The notes beneath the pieces are model-generated. The model worked only from the letters and a program-made list of their open reading frames with translations, searched no databases and had not been told where the DNA came from. From NCBI GenBank assembly GCA_017527065.1, contig JAFXQO010000036.1, forward strand, positions 52,826-116,825: a stretch of 64,000 bases of DNA, in the 5' to 3' direction. Shown one piece after another: positions 22,320-30,565 of the stretch; the stretch's first letter is position 1; the number at the start of each line of letters is the position of its first letter. Both the position numbers and the translations under genes were made by a program. The stretch comes from Clostridia bacterium. GTDB taxonomy: Bacteria > Bacillota > Clostridia > Christensenellales > Aristaeellaceae.

Positions 22320-23926
22320 GCCCGGTCCTCCGCGGCCCAGCGGCGCTGGATCTCCCGGGCCGTGGCCTCATTTGTGGCCGATGAGGGGACGATCTCGTCC
22401 GCCGCCGCCCGGTACAGCGGCATCCGCTCCGCATAGAGCCGCTCGACCTTCTCCCGCGTGTCGCCCAGGGGCCGTTCCGGCGAGGGCATGAGATCGGTCA
22501 GGGGTCTGTCGAGCATGACGAGCCAGCCGCCCTTCCGCAGCGCTTCGACGTTTTTGGCGCGCAGGATTGAGCCGCCGCCCGTGGCGATCACCAGGCCCCG
22601 GCGCGCCGCAAGGCCCGATATGACCTCGCTCTCCATATCGCGGAAGCGCGCCTCGCCGAAGCGCGCGAAGATGGACGGGATGCTCATGCCCGCTTTCGAC
22701 GCGACGAGCTCGTCCACGTCGGCGACGGGCCGGTTCATCATCTGCCCGAGCGCGCGGGCCACGCTGGATTTGCCGCTGCCCGGCATGCCGATCAGCACGA
22801 TGTTCTCATCCCGGAGGGGCCTTTCGCGGGTTTCGTCCGCCGCGCCGCCCGCCAGCCAGTCCGTTCCGTAGCGCTGGGCGAGCAGGTCGCACAGGGCCAG
22901 CGCCGCGACGCTGTCCACCACCACCCGCGCCCGGTGGACGATGCAGGGGTCGTGTCGCCCGGAGACGGCGATGGTCTCCTCCCGGCCCGTCGCCAGGTTC
23001 ACCGTCTGCTGTTCGCGGGCGATGGAGGGCGTGGGCTTGACGGCGCAGCGGAACAAGAGCGGCATGCCGTTCGTAATGCCGCCGTTGACGCCGCCGTTGT
23101 TGTTGGTCGATGCGACCACGCGGCCGCCCTCCAGGCGGAAGGGGTCGTTGGCCATGCTGCCCGTCATGCCGGCCAGCGCGAAGCCCGCGCCGAACTCCAC
23201 GCCCTTCACGGCGGGGATCGAGAACAAGGCGTGGGCGAGAACACCCTCCACCGTGTCGAACCAGGGCTCGCCCACCCCCGCGGGCAGGCCCAGCGCGGCG
23301 GTCTCCAGCACGCCGCCCACGCTGTCGCCCCGCTCCGCCGCGGCCTCGATGGCCGCGCGCATGGCCTCGCCCTTCTTTTCGTCCAGCGCGGCGAAGGACA
23401 TTCGGTTCAGCCGGGCGACGTCGGCGGCGAGGTCGCCGAAGGGCGCGTCGCAGACGCCGGCGCAGCGGGCGATGTGCGTGCCGATGACAACGCCCCGCGC
23501 CTTCAGCGCCGAAAGGGCGACGGCCCCGGCCGCCACCAGCGCCGCCGTGATCCGGCCGCTGAAATGCCCGCCGCCCCGATAGTCCTCGAAGCCGTGGTAT
23601 TTCTCGTGAGCCGTGAAATCCGCGTGGCCGGGCCGCAGCGGGCCCCGCGCGTAGCCGCCGCGCGCGTCGCCGTTGGGAATGAGGATGGTCAGGGGCGCGC
23701 CGGTCGTCTTCCCCTCGAAGACGCCGCTGACGACGCGGAAGGGATCCGCCTCGCGCCGCGCCGTCGAGATGCGCCCCGCGGGCCGCCGCAGCGCCAGCTG
23801 GGAGGCGATGAAAGCCTCGTCCACCGGGAGGCCCGGCGCGAGGCCGTCGATCACCGCGCCGATTTCCGGGCCGTGGCTCTCGCCGAAGAGCGTGACGCAA
23901 ACGCTCTGGCCGAAGGTGTTCTTCAT
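22316..23926 (-). CDS. aroC-aroK: Fused chorismate synthase - shikimate kinase
   Basis: A single 536-residue chain with two enzymes. Residues 1-360 are chorismate synthase (FGESHGPEIGAVIDGLAPG, RPGHADFTAHEKY, GGGHFSGRITAA, NNNGGVNGGITNGMP, RHDPCIVHRA). Residues 370-536 are shikimate kinase (Walker A GMPGSGKSSVA, DVDELVASKAGMSIPSIF, GEARFRDMESEVI, TGGGSIL, and the lid RPLGDTREKVERLY). The junction is the short charged segment ADETRERPLRDEN. Together they provide steps five and seven, while aroA next door provides step six. It overlaps both neighbours by 4 nt, so expression is tightly coupled. Confidence 0.95.
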   Translation of the reverse strand: MKNTFGQSVCVTLFGESHGPEIGAVIDGLAPGLPVDEAFIASQLALRRPAGRISTARREADPFRVVSGVFEGKTTGAPLTILIPNGDARGGYARGPLRPGHADFTAHEKYHGFEDYRGGGHFSGRITAALVAAGAVALSALKARGVVIGTHIARCAGVCDAPFGDLAADVARLNRMSFAALDEKKGEAMRAAIEAAAERGDSVGGVLETAALGLPAGVGEPWFDTVEGVLAHALFSIPAVKGVEFGAGFALAGMTGSMANDPFRLEGGRVVASTNNNGGVNGGITNGMPLLFRCAVKPTPSIAREQQTVNLATGREETIAVSGRHDPCIVHRARVVVDSVAALALCDLLAQRYGTDWLAGGAADETRERPLRDENIVLIGMPGSGKSSVARALGQMMNRPVADVDELVASKAGMSIPSIFARFGEARFRDMESEVISGLAARRGLVIATGGGSILRAKNVEALRKGGWLVMLDRPLTDLMPSPERPLGDTREKVERLYAERMPLYRAAADEIVPSSATNEATAREIQRRWAAEDRA

Positions 23927-24216
23927 CCGTTTTCCTCCCCGTGTTCCATGAGCCGCCGCTGGTACGCCTTGGAGATGTCCATCACATGCCGGAGGAACTG
24001 CGCGTAGAGATCGCGCAGTTCCCCGTCCTCGATATAACTCAGGCCCCGCTCGATCACGGCGCGCTCCCGGGCCTCGTCCAGTATGGGCAGGCCGTGATCG
24101 CGCTTGTACGCCGCCACGGTCCGCACGGCGTCCATGCGCTTCACGAACAGCCGGGCCATGTCCCTGTCCGCTTCGCCGATGATTTTTCTGGCCGCGATGA
24201 GCCGGTCGTCGTCCAT
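23923..24216 (-). CDS. Chorismate mutase (AroQ class)
   Basis: A 97-residue all-helical chorismate mutase that converts chorismate to prephenate. ATG 24216 is 7 nt from GGGAGG. Typical AroQ features: LFVKRMDAVRTVAAYKRDHG with the active-site Arg and Lys pair, PILDEARERAVIERGL, and the C-terminal QFLRHVMDISKAYQRR. It is not fused to prephenate dehydratase. It overlaps aroCK, so chorismate made by the operon is directed to phenylalanine/tyrosine. Confidence 0.9.
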   Translation of the reverse strand: MDDDRLIAARKIIGEADRDMARLFVKRMDAVRTVAAYKRDHGLPILDEARERAVIERGLSYIEDGELRDLYAQFLRHVMDISKAYQRRLMEHGEENG

Positions 24217-24255
24217 GTTCACGCCTCCCTGCCGTTCAGAAGGTTTTGCCCCGCG

Positions 24256-25245
24256 TCAGGCGAGGATGCGGTCGATTTCGGCGAGCTCGTCCTGGGTGAA
24301 CGCCGGGCCGTGAACGGCCTGCACGTTGTCCAGGATCTGGCTCGGGCGGCTCGCGCCGATGAGGGCGGAGGTGACCACCTCGTCCCTGAGCACCCACTGC
24401 AGCGCCATCTGGCTGAGCTTCTGCCCGCGGCCGGCCGCCAGCTCGTTCAGCGCCCGGATCTTCGCGAGTTTTTCCTCGGTGATGGCCGAGGGCTTCAGGA
24501 AGCGGGGATCGTGGCCCGCGCGGGAATCGGCGGGAATGCCGTTGAGGTATCGGTCGGTCAGCAGGCCCCCCTGCAGCGGCGCGAAGCAGATGCAGCCCAC
24601 CTTTTCCTCCCGGAGGACGTCGGTGAGGCCCTGCTCGATGCGGCGGTTGAACAGGGAGTAGCTGGGCTGGTGAATGAGGCAGGGCGTGCCCAGCTGGCGG
24701 AGGGTTTTAATGGCCTCCCGCGCCTGCTCCGGGCCGTAGTTGGAAATGCCCACATACAGCGCCCTGCCGCTGCGCACGATGTAATCGAGCGCGCCCATGG
24801 TCTCCTCGATGGGGGTGTCCGGGTCGGGACGATGGTGGTAGAAGATGTCCACGTAGTCCAGGTTCATGCGCTTGAGGCTCTGGTCCAGGCTGGCGACGAG
24901 GTATTTGCGGCTGCCGTGGTCGCCGTAGGGGCCCTTCCACATGTCGTAGCCGGCCTTGGAGGAGATGACCAGCTCGTCGCGGTGCGGTTTCCAGTCCTGC
25001 AGCATGTGGCGGCCGAAGTTGCGTTCCGCCTCGCCGTAGGGCGGGCCGTAGTTGTTGGCCAGGTCGAAGTGGGTGATGCCGTTGTCAAAGGCCGCGCGCA
25101 GTATGCTCTGCTGGACGCCGTAGGGCGTTATGTCGCCGAAATTGTGCCACAGGCCCAGCGATATGGCGGGCAGCATGAGGCCGCTTCTGCCGCAGCGGCG
25201 GTAGACCATGCTGTCGTAGCGGGTTTCAGCGGGAACATAAGTCAT
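24256..25245 (-). CDS. Aldo/keto reductase (YghZ-like)
   Basis: A 329-residue NADPH-dependent aldo/keto reductase. The catalytic tetrad is visible: Asp in FDLANNYG (residue about 61), Tyr in NYGPPYGEAE (about 66), Lys in ISSKAGYDMW (about 97) and His in IFYHHRPDPD (about 135). The long loop and GPYGDHGSRKYL match the L-glyceraldehyde-3-phosphate reductase (YghZ/Gpr) subgroup. It leads the operon with chorismate mutase 39 nt downstream. RBS GGAGG, promoter at 25284-25311. The exact substrate is unknown; detoxifying methylglyoxal-type aldehydes is likely. Confidence 0.9.
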   Translation of the reverse strand: MTYVPAETRYDSMVYRRCGRSGLMLPAISLGLWHNFGDITPYGVQQSILRAAFDNGITHFDLANNYGPPYGEAERNFGRHMLQDWKPHRDELVISSKAGYDMWKGPYGDHGSRKYLVASLDQSLKRMNLDYVDIFYHHRPDPDTPIEETMGALDYIVRSGRALYVGISNYGPEQAREAIKTLRQLGTPCLIHQPSYSLFNRRIEQGLTDVLREEKVGCICFAPLQGGLLTDRYLNGIPADSRAGHDPRFLKPSAITEEKLAKIRALNELAAGRGQKLSQMALQWVLRDEVVTSALIGASRPSQILDNVQAVHGPAFTQDELAEIDRILA

Positions 25246-25283
25246 GGGCGGTTTCCTCCTTGCTTGTGCATATTTCCATTCTG

Positions 25284-25311
25284 ATTATACACCGGCGCGG
25301 TGATATGTCAA
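25284..25311 (-). promoter_or_regulatory. Promoter of the aldo/keto reductase-shikimate-mannosidase operon
   Basis: Minus-strand TTGACA (25306-25311), 16-bp spacer, TATAAT (25284-25289), both hexamers perfect, about 40 nt before the reductase start. No other promoter is evident before 18001, so it may drive five genes. Confidence 0.75.
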
Positions 25312-25349
25312 GCCGTGAGTTCACGCCCTGCCCGTAACCCACTCTTAAA

Positions 25350-25378
25350 TTGACAAAGCCCCGCCCGTATGATAGGAT
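25350..25378 (+). promoter_or_regulatory. Promoter of the secreted 5'-nucleotidase-C protein
   Basis: TTGACA (25350-25355), 17-bp spacer, TAGGAT (25373-25378). Directly followed by a structured leader of about 170 nt. Confidence 0.65.
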
Positions 25379-25382
25379 GAAT

Positions 25383-25507
25383 CCCGTCAGCAGAAGCTGG
25401 CGGGGCCTGCAGAAGCGGGCGGTTTCAAATGAGGCTTTTCGGAAATAACTGCATCATGAAGGTGTCGGCGGCTCTCCCGGGGAGGACTGTTGCCGCTTTT
25501 TGTTTTT
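25383..25507 (+). promoter_or_regulatory. Structured leader with terminator-like end (possible attenuator)
   Basis: The leader begins with hairpin CCCGTCAGC-AGAA-GCTGGCGGG (one G-T pair) right at the expected transcript start. It ends in stem GCGGC...GCCGC (25468-25496) followed by TTTTTGTTTTT, all upstream of the RBS. This is the layout of a riboswitch or attenuator. It was not matched to any known class by eye. A 28-codon frame beginning ATGAAGGTG at 25456 runs through the terminator and could act as a leader peptide. Confidence 0.4.
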
Positions 25508-25554
25508 CCGAACCGGCTGAAAAAGGAACGCATCAGGAGTAGGAGGAAAAAACG

Positions 25555-26415
25555 ATGAAGTCTTATTGGAAAATCCTGTGCTTCGCGCTGGCGCTGATTC
25601 TCGCGCTGGCAACCCCCGCCATGGCACTGACCTTTGTGGACGCCCACGGCAACGAGATCGAGCTGGACGACACGCTGGAGGCCTACGCCGCCGTCAACCT
25701 GCTCGGCGCGGACAACGCCGCCCGTCAGGGCGAGACCAACCTGGGCGACCTGTGGACCGACGCGCTGCGCTGGTTCGCCGCGTCCGGCGAGATCGACGCC
25801 TGGTTTGAGGAAGACGACGTGACCGCGGGCATCACCTCCGTGGACGCGGACGCCGACCATATCGTCGCCCTGTGGAACGGCGGCAACCTGCGCGCCGACA
25901 TCCCCGAGGGCAAGTTCGGCGCGGAGACCCTGGCCGAGGTGCTGCCTTATCCCAACAAGGTGGCCGTGGTGTACATGACCGGCGCGCAGCTCCTCGAAGC
26001 GCTGGAGGCCGCCTCCCAGGCGCTGCCCTACACCGAGGACACCGCCGCCGCCTGCGCCTCCTTCATGCAGGTGTCCGGCCTGACCTACGCGGTGGATACC
26101 TCCGTCGAGTACGACAAGGGCGAGGCTTACGGCGATAACTGGTTCGTCGCGAATTCCCTCGGCCGCGTGACCATCGGCGAGGTGAACGGACAGCCCTTCG
26201 ACGCGGAAGCCACCTACGCCGTGATCACCAGCAACGCCAACTTCAACGGCATGGATTCGTCCTACATCTTCAAGGCGGCCGCCGAAGCCAACGAGAAGAG
26301 CACCGTGACCACCGCCGTGGTGCGGGATGTCGTGTGGATGTATCTGGCGAGCGAGCTGGGCAACGTGATCGGCGAGGACTACGCCGAGCCCCAGGGCCGC
26401 GTCACCGTGGAATAA
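25555..26415 (+). CDS. Secreted 5'-nucleotidase C-terminal-domain protein
   Basis: A 286-residue exported protein: a signal peptide (MKSYWKILCFALALILALA, cleavage after PAMA at about 24), then a domain matching the C-terminal substrate-binding domain of 5'-nucleotidases (QGETNLGDLWTDALRWFA, IVALWNGGNLRADIPEG, FGAETLAEVLPYPN, ITSNANFNGMDSSYIF). The metallophosphatase domain that normally precedes it is absent, so it is probably not a catalyst by itself. RBS AGGAGG. It may bind nucleotides or a cell-surface partner outside the cell. Confidence 0.8.
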   Translation: MKSYWKILCFALALILALATPAMALTFVDAHGNEIELDDTLEAYAAVNLLGADNAARQGETNLGDLWTDALRWFAASGEIDAWFEEDDVTAGITSVDADADHIVALWNGGNLRADIPEGKFGAETLAEVLPYPNKVAVVYMTGAQLLEALEAASQALPYTEDTAAACASFMQVSGLTYAVDTSVEYDKGEAYGDNWFVANSLGRVTIGEVNGQPFDAEATYAVITSNANFNGMDSSYIFKAAAEANEKSTVTTAVVRDVVWMYLASELGNVIGEDYAEPQGRVTVE

Positions 26416-26439
26416 AGACGCGAAGAAGACCACAAAGCG

Positions 26440-26467
26440 CCGCCGGGAGTTTGCTTGCTCCCGGCGG
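26440..26467 (+). terminator. Intergenic hairpin terminator
   Basis: Perfect 10-bp stem CCGCCGGGAG / CTCCCGGCGG with 8-nt loop, followed by TTTG. The short T-run makes it a partial stop, so some read-through into the MoxR operon is possible. Confidence 0.6.
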
Positions 26468-26493
26468 TTTGACGATGGATACGGGAGGTTCTC

Positions 26494-27438
26494 ATGCGGC
26501 GGGAGCTTGAAAACGTGCTGCGGGAAACAGAAAAGGTCATATCGGGCAAGCGGACGGCGATCGAAAAGATCCTCATGGCGATGCTGGCGGAGGGCCACAT
26601 ACTGCTGGACGACGTGCCGGGCGTGGGCAAGACCACGCTGGCCGTGGCGCTCAGCCGGGCCGTGGGGCTGAGCTACCGGCGCGTGCAGTTCACGCCGGAC
26701 GTGCTGCCCTCGGATCTCGTGGGCTTTTCCGTATACGACAGGGAGACCGGGGGCTTCACCTACCGCCCCGGCGCCCTCGTCCAGGCCAACCTGGTGCTGG
26801 GCGACGAGATCAACCGCGCCTCGAGCCGGACGCAGTCCGCGCTGCTGGAGGCCATGGAGGAGCGGCAGGCCACGGTGGACGGGCAGACCCATCCGCTGCA
26901 GAGGCCGTTTCTCGTGATCGCCACGCAGAACAGCGTGGGGGCGGCGGGCACGCAGTTCCTGCCCTACGCGCAGATGGACCGCTTTCTCGTGAGGCTCTCC
27001 CTGGGCTATCCGGATTACGAGGCGCAGATGGACATGCTGCGCGCCCGGCAGGGCGGCAACCCCATGGATCGCGTGGAATGCGCGCTGTCCCGCGAGGGCC
27101 TGATCGCCATGCAGGAGGAGGCGCGGCGCGTCACGGCCAAGGACGCCGTGCTGGATTACATCATCCGCCTGACCACGGCCTCGCGGGAACACGAGGCGGT
27201 CGAGGTGGGCGTGAGCCCCCGCGGCGCGCTGTTTTTGGACCGCATGGCGAAGGCGCGGGCTTACCTGGACGGCCGCGATTACGCCACCGGCGGCGACGTG
27301 CAGGCGGTGTTTTACGACGTGTGCGCCCATCGCGTGCTGCTGAAGGGCCGGGCGCTGTCGGCCGGCGCGACGGTGGAGAAGGTGCTTTCCGGCCTGCTCG
27401 CCTCGGTTCCCTCGCCCGACCGCGGGAGAGGCGCATGA
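26494..27438 (+). CDS. MoxR-family AAA+ ATPase
   Basis: A 314-residue AAA+ chaperone-like ATPase. Walker A DDVPGVGKTTLA (residues 40-51), the pre-sensor FTPDVLPSDLVGFSVYD, Walker B NLVLGDEINRAS (about 105), sensor 1 VIATQNSVG, and the arginine finger region QMDRFLVRLS are all present. MoxR proteins act with DUF58 proteins in maturation of cell-envelope or metal-dependent complexes. Here the DUF58 gene follows with an ATGA overlap. Initiation appears to be 24 nt after a hairpin terminator, with GGGAGG as RBS. Confidence 0.93.
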   Translation: MRRELENVLRETEKVISGKRTAIEKILMAMLAEGHILLDDVPGVGKTTLAVALSRAVGLSYRRVQFTPDVLPSDLVGFSVYDRETGGFTYRPGALVQANLVLGDEINRASSRTQSALLEAMEERQATVDGQTHPLQRPFLVIATQNSVGAAGTQFLPYAQMDRFLVRLSLGYPDYEAQMDMLRARQGGNPMDRVECALSREGLIAMQEEARRVTAKDAVLDYIIRLTTASREHEAVEVGVSPRGALFLDRMAKARAYLDGRDYATGGDVQAVFYDVCAHRVLLKGRALSAGATVEKVLSGLLASVPSPDRGRGA

Positions 27439-28424
27439 GCCGCACCCGTTTAGGCTGCGCCGTGTGGCTTCTGGCGGCCTGCGCTCTGTATTTTTTTGAA
27501 AACAACGCCGGAACGCGCGCGCTGCTGGTATCTTCGTTCCTGCTGCCCGCGCTGTCGGTCGCCTGCGCCGCGCTGGCGGCCCGGCGGGCGGGCTGCGCCC
27601 TGCAGATGCCCGAACGGATCGGCAAGGGCGAAAGGGCGCGCGGGCGCTGCCGCCTGACCGGCTCGCGCCTGCTCTTCGGCTGCGGGCTGACCTGCGGGCT
27701 GGCCGTCGAGAATCCGCTCACGGGCGAGAAGAGCGGGATGACCCTGACGGCGGCGGGCGCTGAGGCCTCCTTCGACCTGGAGGTGGTTCATTGCGGCCAG
27801 CTGCGCGTTCAGGCGCGCGCGGCGGTGGGGGACTGGTTCGGCCTGGCGCGCTTTCCCGCCGGCGTGGCGGAAGCCGCGGCGCTGGTGCCGCCGGGGCTCG
27901 CGGCAGGGCCGCAGGCGGACGCCGCCCCCTCGGACCGCCGCGACGGGGCTTTGGAACCGGACGGCGGCCTGCGGGACTATGTTCCCGGCGATCCCGTGCG
28001 CCTCATCCACTGGAAGCTGTCCGCGAAGCTGGACAAACCGCTGGTGCGCGAGGCGGGCGGCGGGGACGAGGGCGGCCTTGTCCTGCTGCTTGAGACCGCC
28101 CGCTCGGGCGCTTCGCCCCGCGCGATGGACGAGGCGGCGGAGGCATTTCTGTCGCTGTCGCGGGAACTGGCGCGGCGCGGCGCGCGTCACAGCGCCTGCT
28201 GGTACGATTACGGCCCCGGAGAACTGCGCCTGTTTCAGGTGAACGGCCCGGCGGATTGGGGCGCGATGCAGGCGCAGGCGCTGCGCGCGGCCTCGTCTGA
28301 GGACGGCGGGGACATCGTGCGGCGGTTTGAAGCCGCGTATCCTTCCGCGTTGCCCGGCCGCCCGCTGGTGTTCAGCCCGCGCGGCCGGGAGGGCGGCGTG
28401 GTCGGGGAGGGGGAAAGAGCGTGA
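27435..28424 (+). CDS. DUF58 membrane protein
   Basis: A 329-residue protein with two N-terminal membrane helices (residues 7-23 and 30-48), a beta-rich middle, and the DUF58 hallmark RDYVPGDPVRLIHWKLSAKL (about residues 180-200) ahead of a VWA-like region (LVLLLETARSG). Start is fixed by ATGA overlap with the MoxR stop. The usual DUF58 partner order MoxR-DUF58-transglutaminase-like is broken: the next gene is membrane-bound but lacks a transglutaminase domain. A role in envelope protein assembly is inferred from the family. Confidence 0.85.
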   Translation: MSRTRLGCAVWLLAACALYFFENNAGTRALLVSSFLLPALSVACAALAARRAGCALQMPERIGKGERARGRCRLTGSRLLFGCGLTCGLAVENPLTGEKSGMTLTAAGAEASFDLEVVHCGQLRVQARAAVGDWFGLARFPAGVAEAAALVPPGLAAGPQADAAPSDRRDGALEPDGGLRDYVPGDPVRLIHWKLSAKLDKPLVREAGGGDEGGLVLLLETARSGASPRAMDEAAEAFLSLSRELARRGARHSACWYDYGPGELRLFQVNGPADWGAMQAQALRAASSEDGGDIVRRFEAAYPSALPGRPLVFSPRGREGGVVGEGERA

Positions 28425-29548
28425 GCGGAATGAGGCGTCGGGCCCGCGGGATCTGCGGGGCGGTTCTGGCCGCGGCGGGGCTGCTGCTCTGCCTGGTCCC
28501 GCCGGCGCGGGCCGGCCTGGCGGCTCTCTGCAACCGGCTGTTTGAGGCGAGCGAGGCGGCCAACGCCTACGCCTACCGCCGCCTTCCCGTCGCGGACGGA
28601 AGCAGCCCCGCCCTGGCCGCGGCGCTTCTCGGCGTGGCCTGCGCCGCCTGCGGCGCGCTGCTGATCCTTTCGCGCGGCCGCCTCCCGGCGCTGGTCACGG
28701 CGGTCATCCTCGCCCTCGGGCAGGCGTATTTCGGGCTGTCCTTCGCGCCCTGGGTCAACATAGCGCTGTTCGGCGCGCTGGGTCTTATCGTCATGGCGCG
28801 GCCGGTCCCGCCGAAGGCGGGGGCGGCATATGGGGCGGCGCTCGTCGCCGTTTCGCTCATCGTCGCCGCGGCATGGCCCGGCGTTGACGCCGGCACGGAG
28901 GCGGCCTCCGAACGCGCCCGGGACTGGCTGAGCCGGGCCTGGCAGAGCGCCGGGGGCGCGCTCCTTGAAGACCTCCAGGGCGAGGCGGAAACGCGCCGCG
29001 TCCATACCCGCTCCCTGATCGAGGGAGAGGATCCGGCGCGGCCCGAGCGGACGTTCCGCCTGGAGACCGTGGAGGAAGAAAAGATCGCCATGCCGGACTG
29101 GATAGATTATCTGAAGATCGCCCTTTTGCTGCTCCTGACCGTCCTCGCGGTGTTCCTGCCGCTCCTGCCCCTCATGGCGCTGGCCGCGCGGCGCAAAAAA
29201 GCGCTCGCGGCAAAGCGGGCGCTTCAATCGGGCGATGTGAGCGGTGCGGTGTGCGCCGCCTTCCGGCGGACGGCGGCCTGGCTGGAGGCCATGGATTTGG
29301 GCGCGGGCAATCTGCCCTATCGGGCCTGGGCGGCTGGGCTTGAGGGCAAAATGCCGCCGGATTACGCGGCGCGCTTCGGGCGCTGCGCCGCGCTTTTCGA
29401 GGAGGCGCTCTACAGCGACCATATCCTGGACGAAGAGGCGCGGCGTCAGGTTCTGGCGCTTCTGGAGGAGACGGAGCGCCTGCTCACGGCGCGGGCGAGC
29501 GCGCGGCAGAAGCTGCGGCTGCGGTATAAGGAGTGTTTGCTGACATGA
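28421..29548 (+). CDS. Multi-helix membrane protein of the MoxR operon
   Basis: A 375-residue protein with a GTG start overlapping the DUF58 stop (GTGA). It has helices at about 11-30, 65-80, 90-105, 110-125 and 135-150, then an outside loop of about 75 residues. A fifth or sixth helix follows at about 230-250 (LKIALLLLLTVLAVFLPLLPL) and a cytoplasmic helical domain. Position matches the DUF3488/transglutaminase or DUF4129 proteins of other MoxR operons; the C-terminal helical part (LPYRAWAAGLEG, ARFGRCAALFEEALYS) resembles the DUF4129 end region. No transglutaminase Cys-His-Asp triad seen. Confidence 0.7.
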   Translation: MSGMRRRARGICGAVLAAAGLLLCLVPPARAGLAALCNRLFEASEAANAYAYRRLPVADGSSPALAAALLGVACAACGALLILSRGRLPALVTAVILALGQAYFGLSFAPWVNIALFGALGLIVMARPVPPKAGAAYGAALVAVSLIVAAAWPGVDAGTEAASERARDWLSRAWQSAGGALLEDLQGEAETRRVHTRSLIEGEDPARPERTFRLETVEEEKIAMPDWIDYLKIALLLLLTVLAVFLPLLPLMALAARRKKALAAKRALQSGDVSGAVCAAFRRTAAWLEAMDLGAGNLPYRAWAAGLEGKMPPDYAARFGRCAALFEEALYSDHILDEEARRQVLALLEETERLLTARASARQKLRLRYKECLLT

Positions 29549-30552
29549 ATCGCTGGACGAAGGCGGCGCTGGGGCTGCTTCTGGCGGCGGGCCTGGCCCT
29601 GCCGCTGGCGGGATGCCGCGTGAGGACGAGCGGGCCGGAGGGCGGACCGGCCTCCGGCATGCCGGCGTCCGGCAAAGTGGGCGCGCCGGAAACGGGCGAG
29701 GCGCTTTCGCAGGATGAGGCCCGGGAAACGGACGCGGCGAAAGACGGCGAGCCGGGCGGACAAACGCGGGAAAACCCTGACGCAACGCGCCGGGAATTCG
29801 ACGAAAGCGCGCCGGTTGAGGTTGAAGCGGGCACGGACCGGCCGCTGCACGGGCCGGGCGAGGGAAAGGGCGCGTCCACGCCGGAGGCCGAGGCGGAAGA
29901 CACCGCAGTCCAGCTGGACGACGGCGCGCCGGAACCGGCGAAGCAGACCGTGGCCGCGGAGCAGGCCGAGGAAAAGGGCGTGTCCGAGGACGCGGCGGCG
30001 GCGGATTCCGCGATGACTTACTTCACCGTGCTGCTGGAGGACAGGCTTGAATCGCTCTTCGAGTGCCAGCGGGCGACGGTCTATTGGGAGACGGCCGCCG
30101 ACCACACGACGGTCTACAGGACCTCGCCGGAGCACGCGCTCATACTGGCCGCGGGCTGCTACGACGTGTCCGCGCGGCTGCTCGAGGAGAACCTGACCGT
30201 GGACGACGGCTGGGTGGCGCGCAAGAACCCCGGCATGATCGTAAAGGTCGTGTCAGGCGGCGCGCTGGGCCGCGGCGCGGTTTCGACGGGCGCGGCGAAG
30301 GCCCTGCGGGAGGGGCTCCTCGCCCGGGAGGGCTGGGCCGGCGTCGACGCCGTGCGCGGCGGCAAGGTGCTGCTGCTCTCGGAGGAGCTGCTTGAGGCCC
30401 CCTATCTGCAGACATACGCCCTGCTGGCCATGGCCAGGACCGCCTATCCGGATCTCTTTGCGGACGTGGACCTGGACACGGCCCTCGACATGCTGGCCGG
30501 AGAGGCCGTGGGAACGGCTCCGGCGGGAATTTACAGCTACGCGGGCGGCTGA
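29545..30552 (+). CDS. Lipoprotein with disordered linker and periplasmic-binding-like domain
   Basis: A 335-residue protein whose ATG overlaps the previous stop. Lipobox LAGC gives a lipid-anchored Cys at about 24. Residues 25-155 are low-complexity, acidic, Ala/Glu/Pro-rich linker. Residues 160-335 resemble a Fe-siderophore/cobalamin-type periplasmic binding fold (YRTSPEHALILAAGCYDVS, DGWVARKNPGMIVKVV, AVRGGKVLLLSEELL, ALLAMARTAYPDLF). No permease or ATPase for such an importer is adjacent, so it is more likely a surface protein of the MoxR system than a transporter subunit. Confidence 0.7.
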   Translation: MNRWTKAALGLLLAAGLALPLAGCRVRTSGPEGGPASGMPASGKVGAPETGEALSQDEARETDAAKDGEPGGQTRENPDATRREFDESAPVEVEAGTDRPLHGPGEGKGASTPEAEAEDTAVQLDDGAPEPAKQTVAAEQAEEKGVSEDAAAADSAMTYFTVLLEDRLESLFECQRATVYWETAADHTTVYRTSPEHALILAAGCYDVSARLLEENLTVDDGWVARKNPGMIVKVVSGGALGRGAVSTGAAKALREGLLAREGWAGVDAVRGGKVLLLSEELLEAPYLQTYALLAMARTAYPDLFADVDLDTALDMLAGEAVGTAPAGIYSYAGG

Positions 30553-30565
30553 AGGCGGCCCTATG

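Noticed and set aside
22806-24007. Long open frames on both strands over aroCK, including Arg-rich plus-strand frames
   Set aside because: They are GC-rich shadows: no RBS, biased Arg/Pro/Ala composition, and they lie across clear aroC/aroK motifs.
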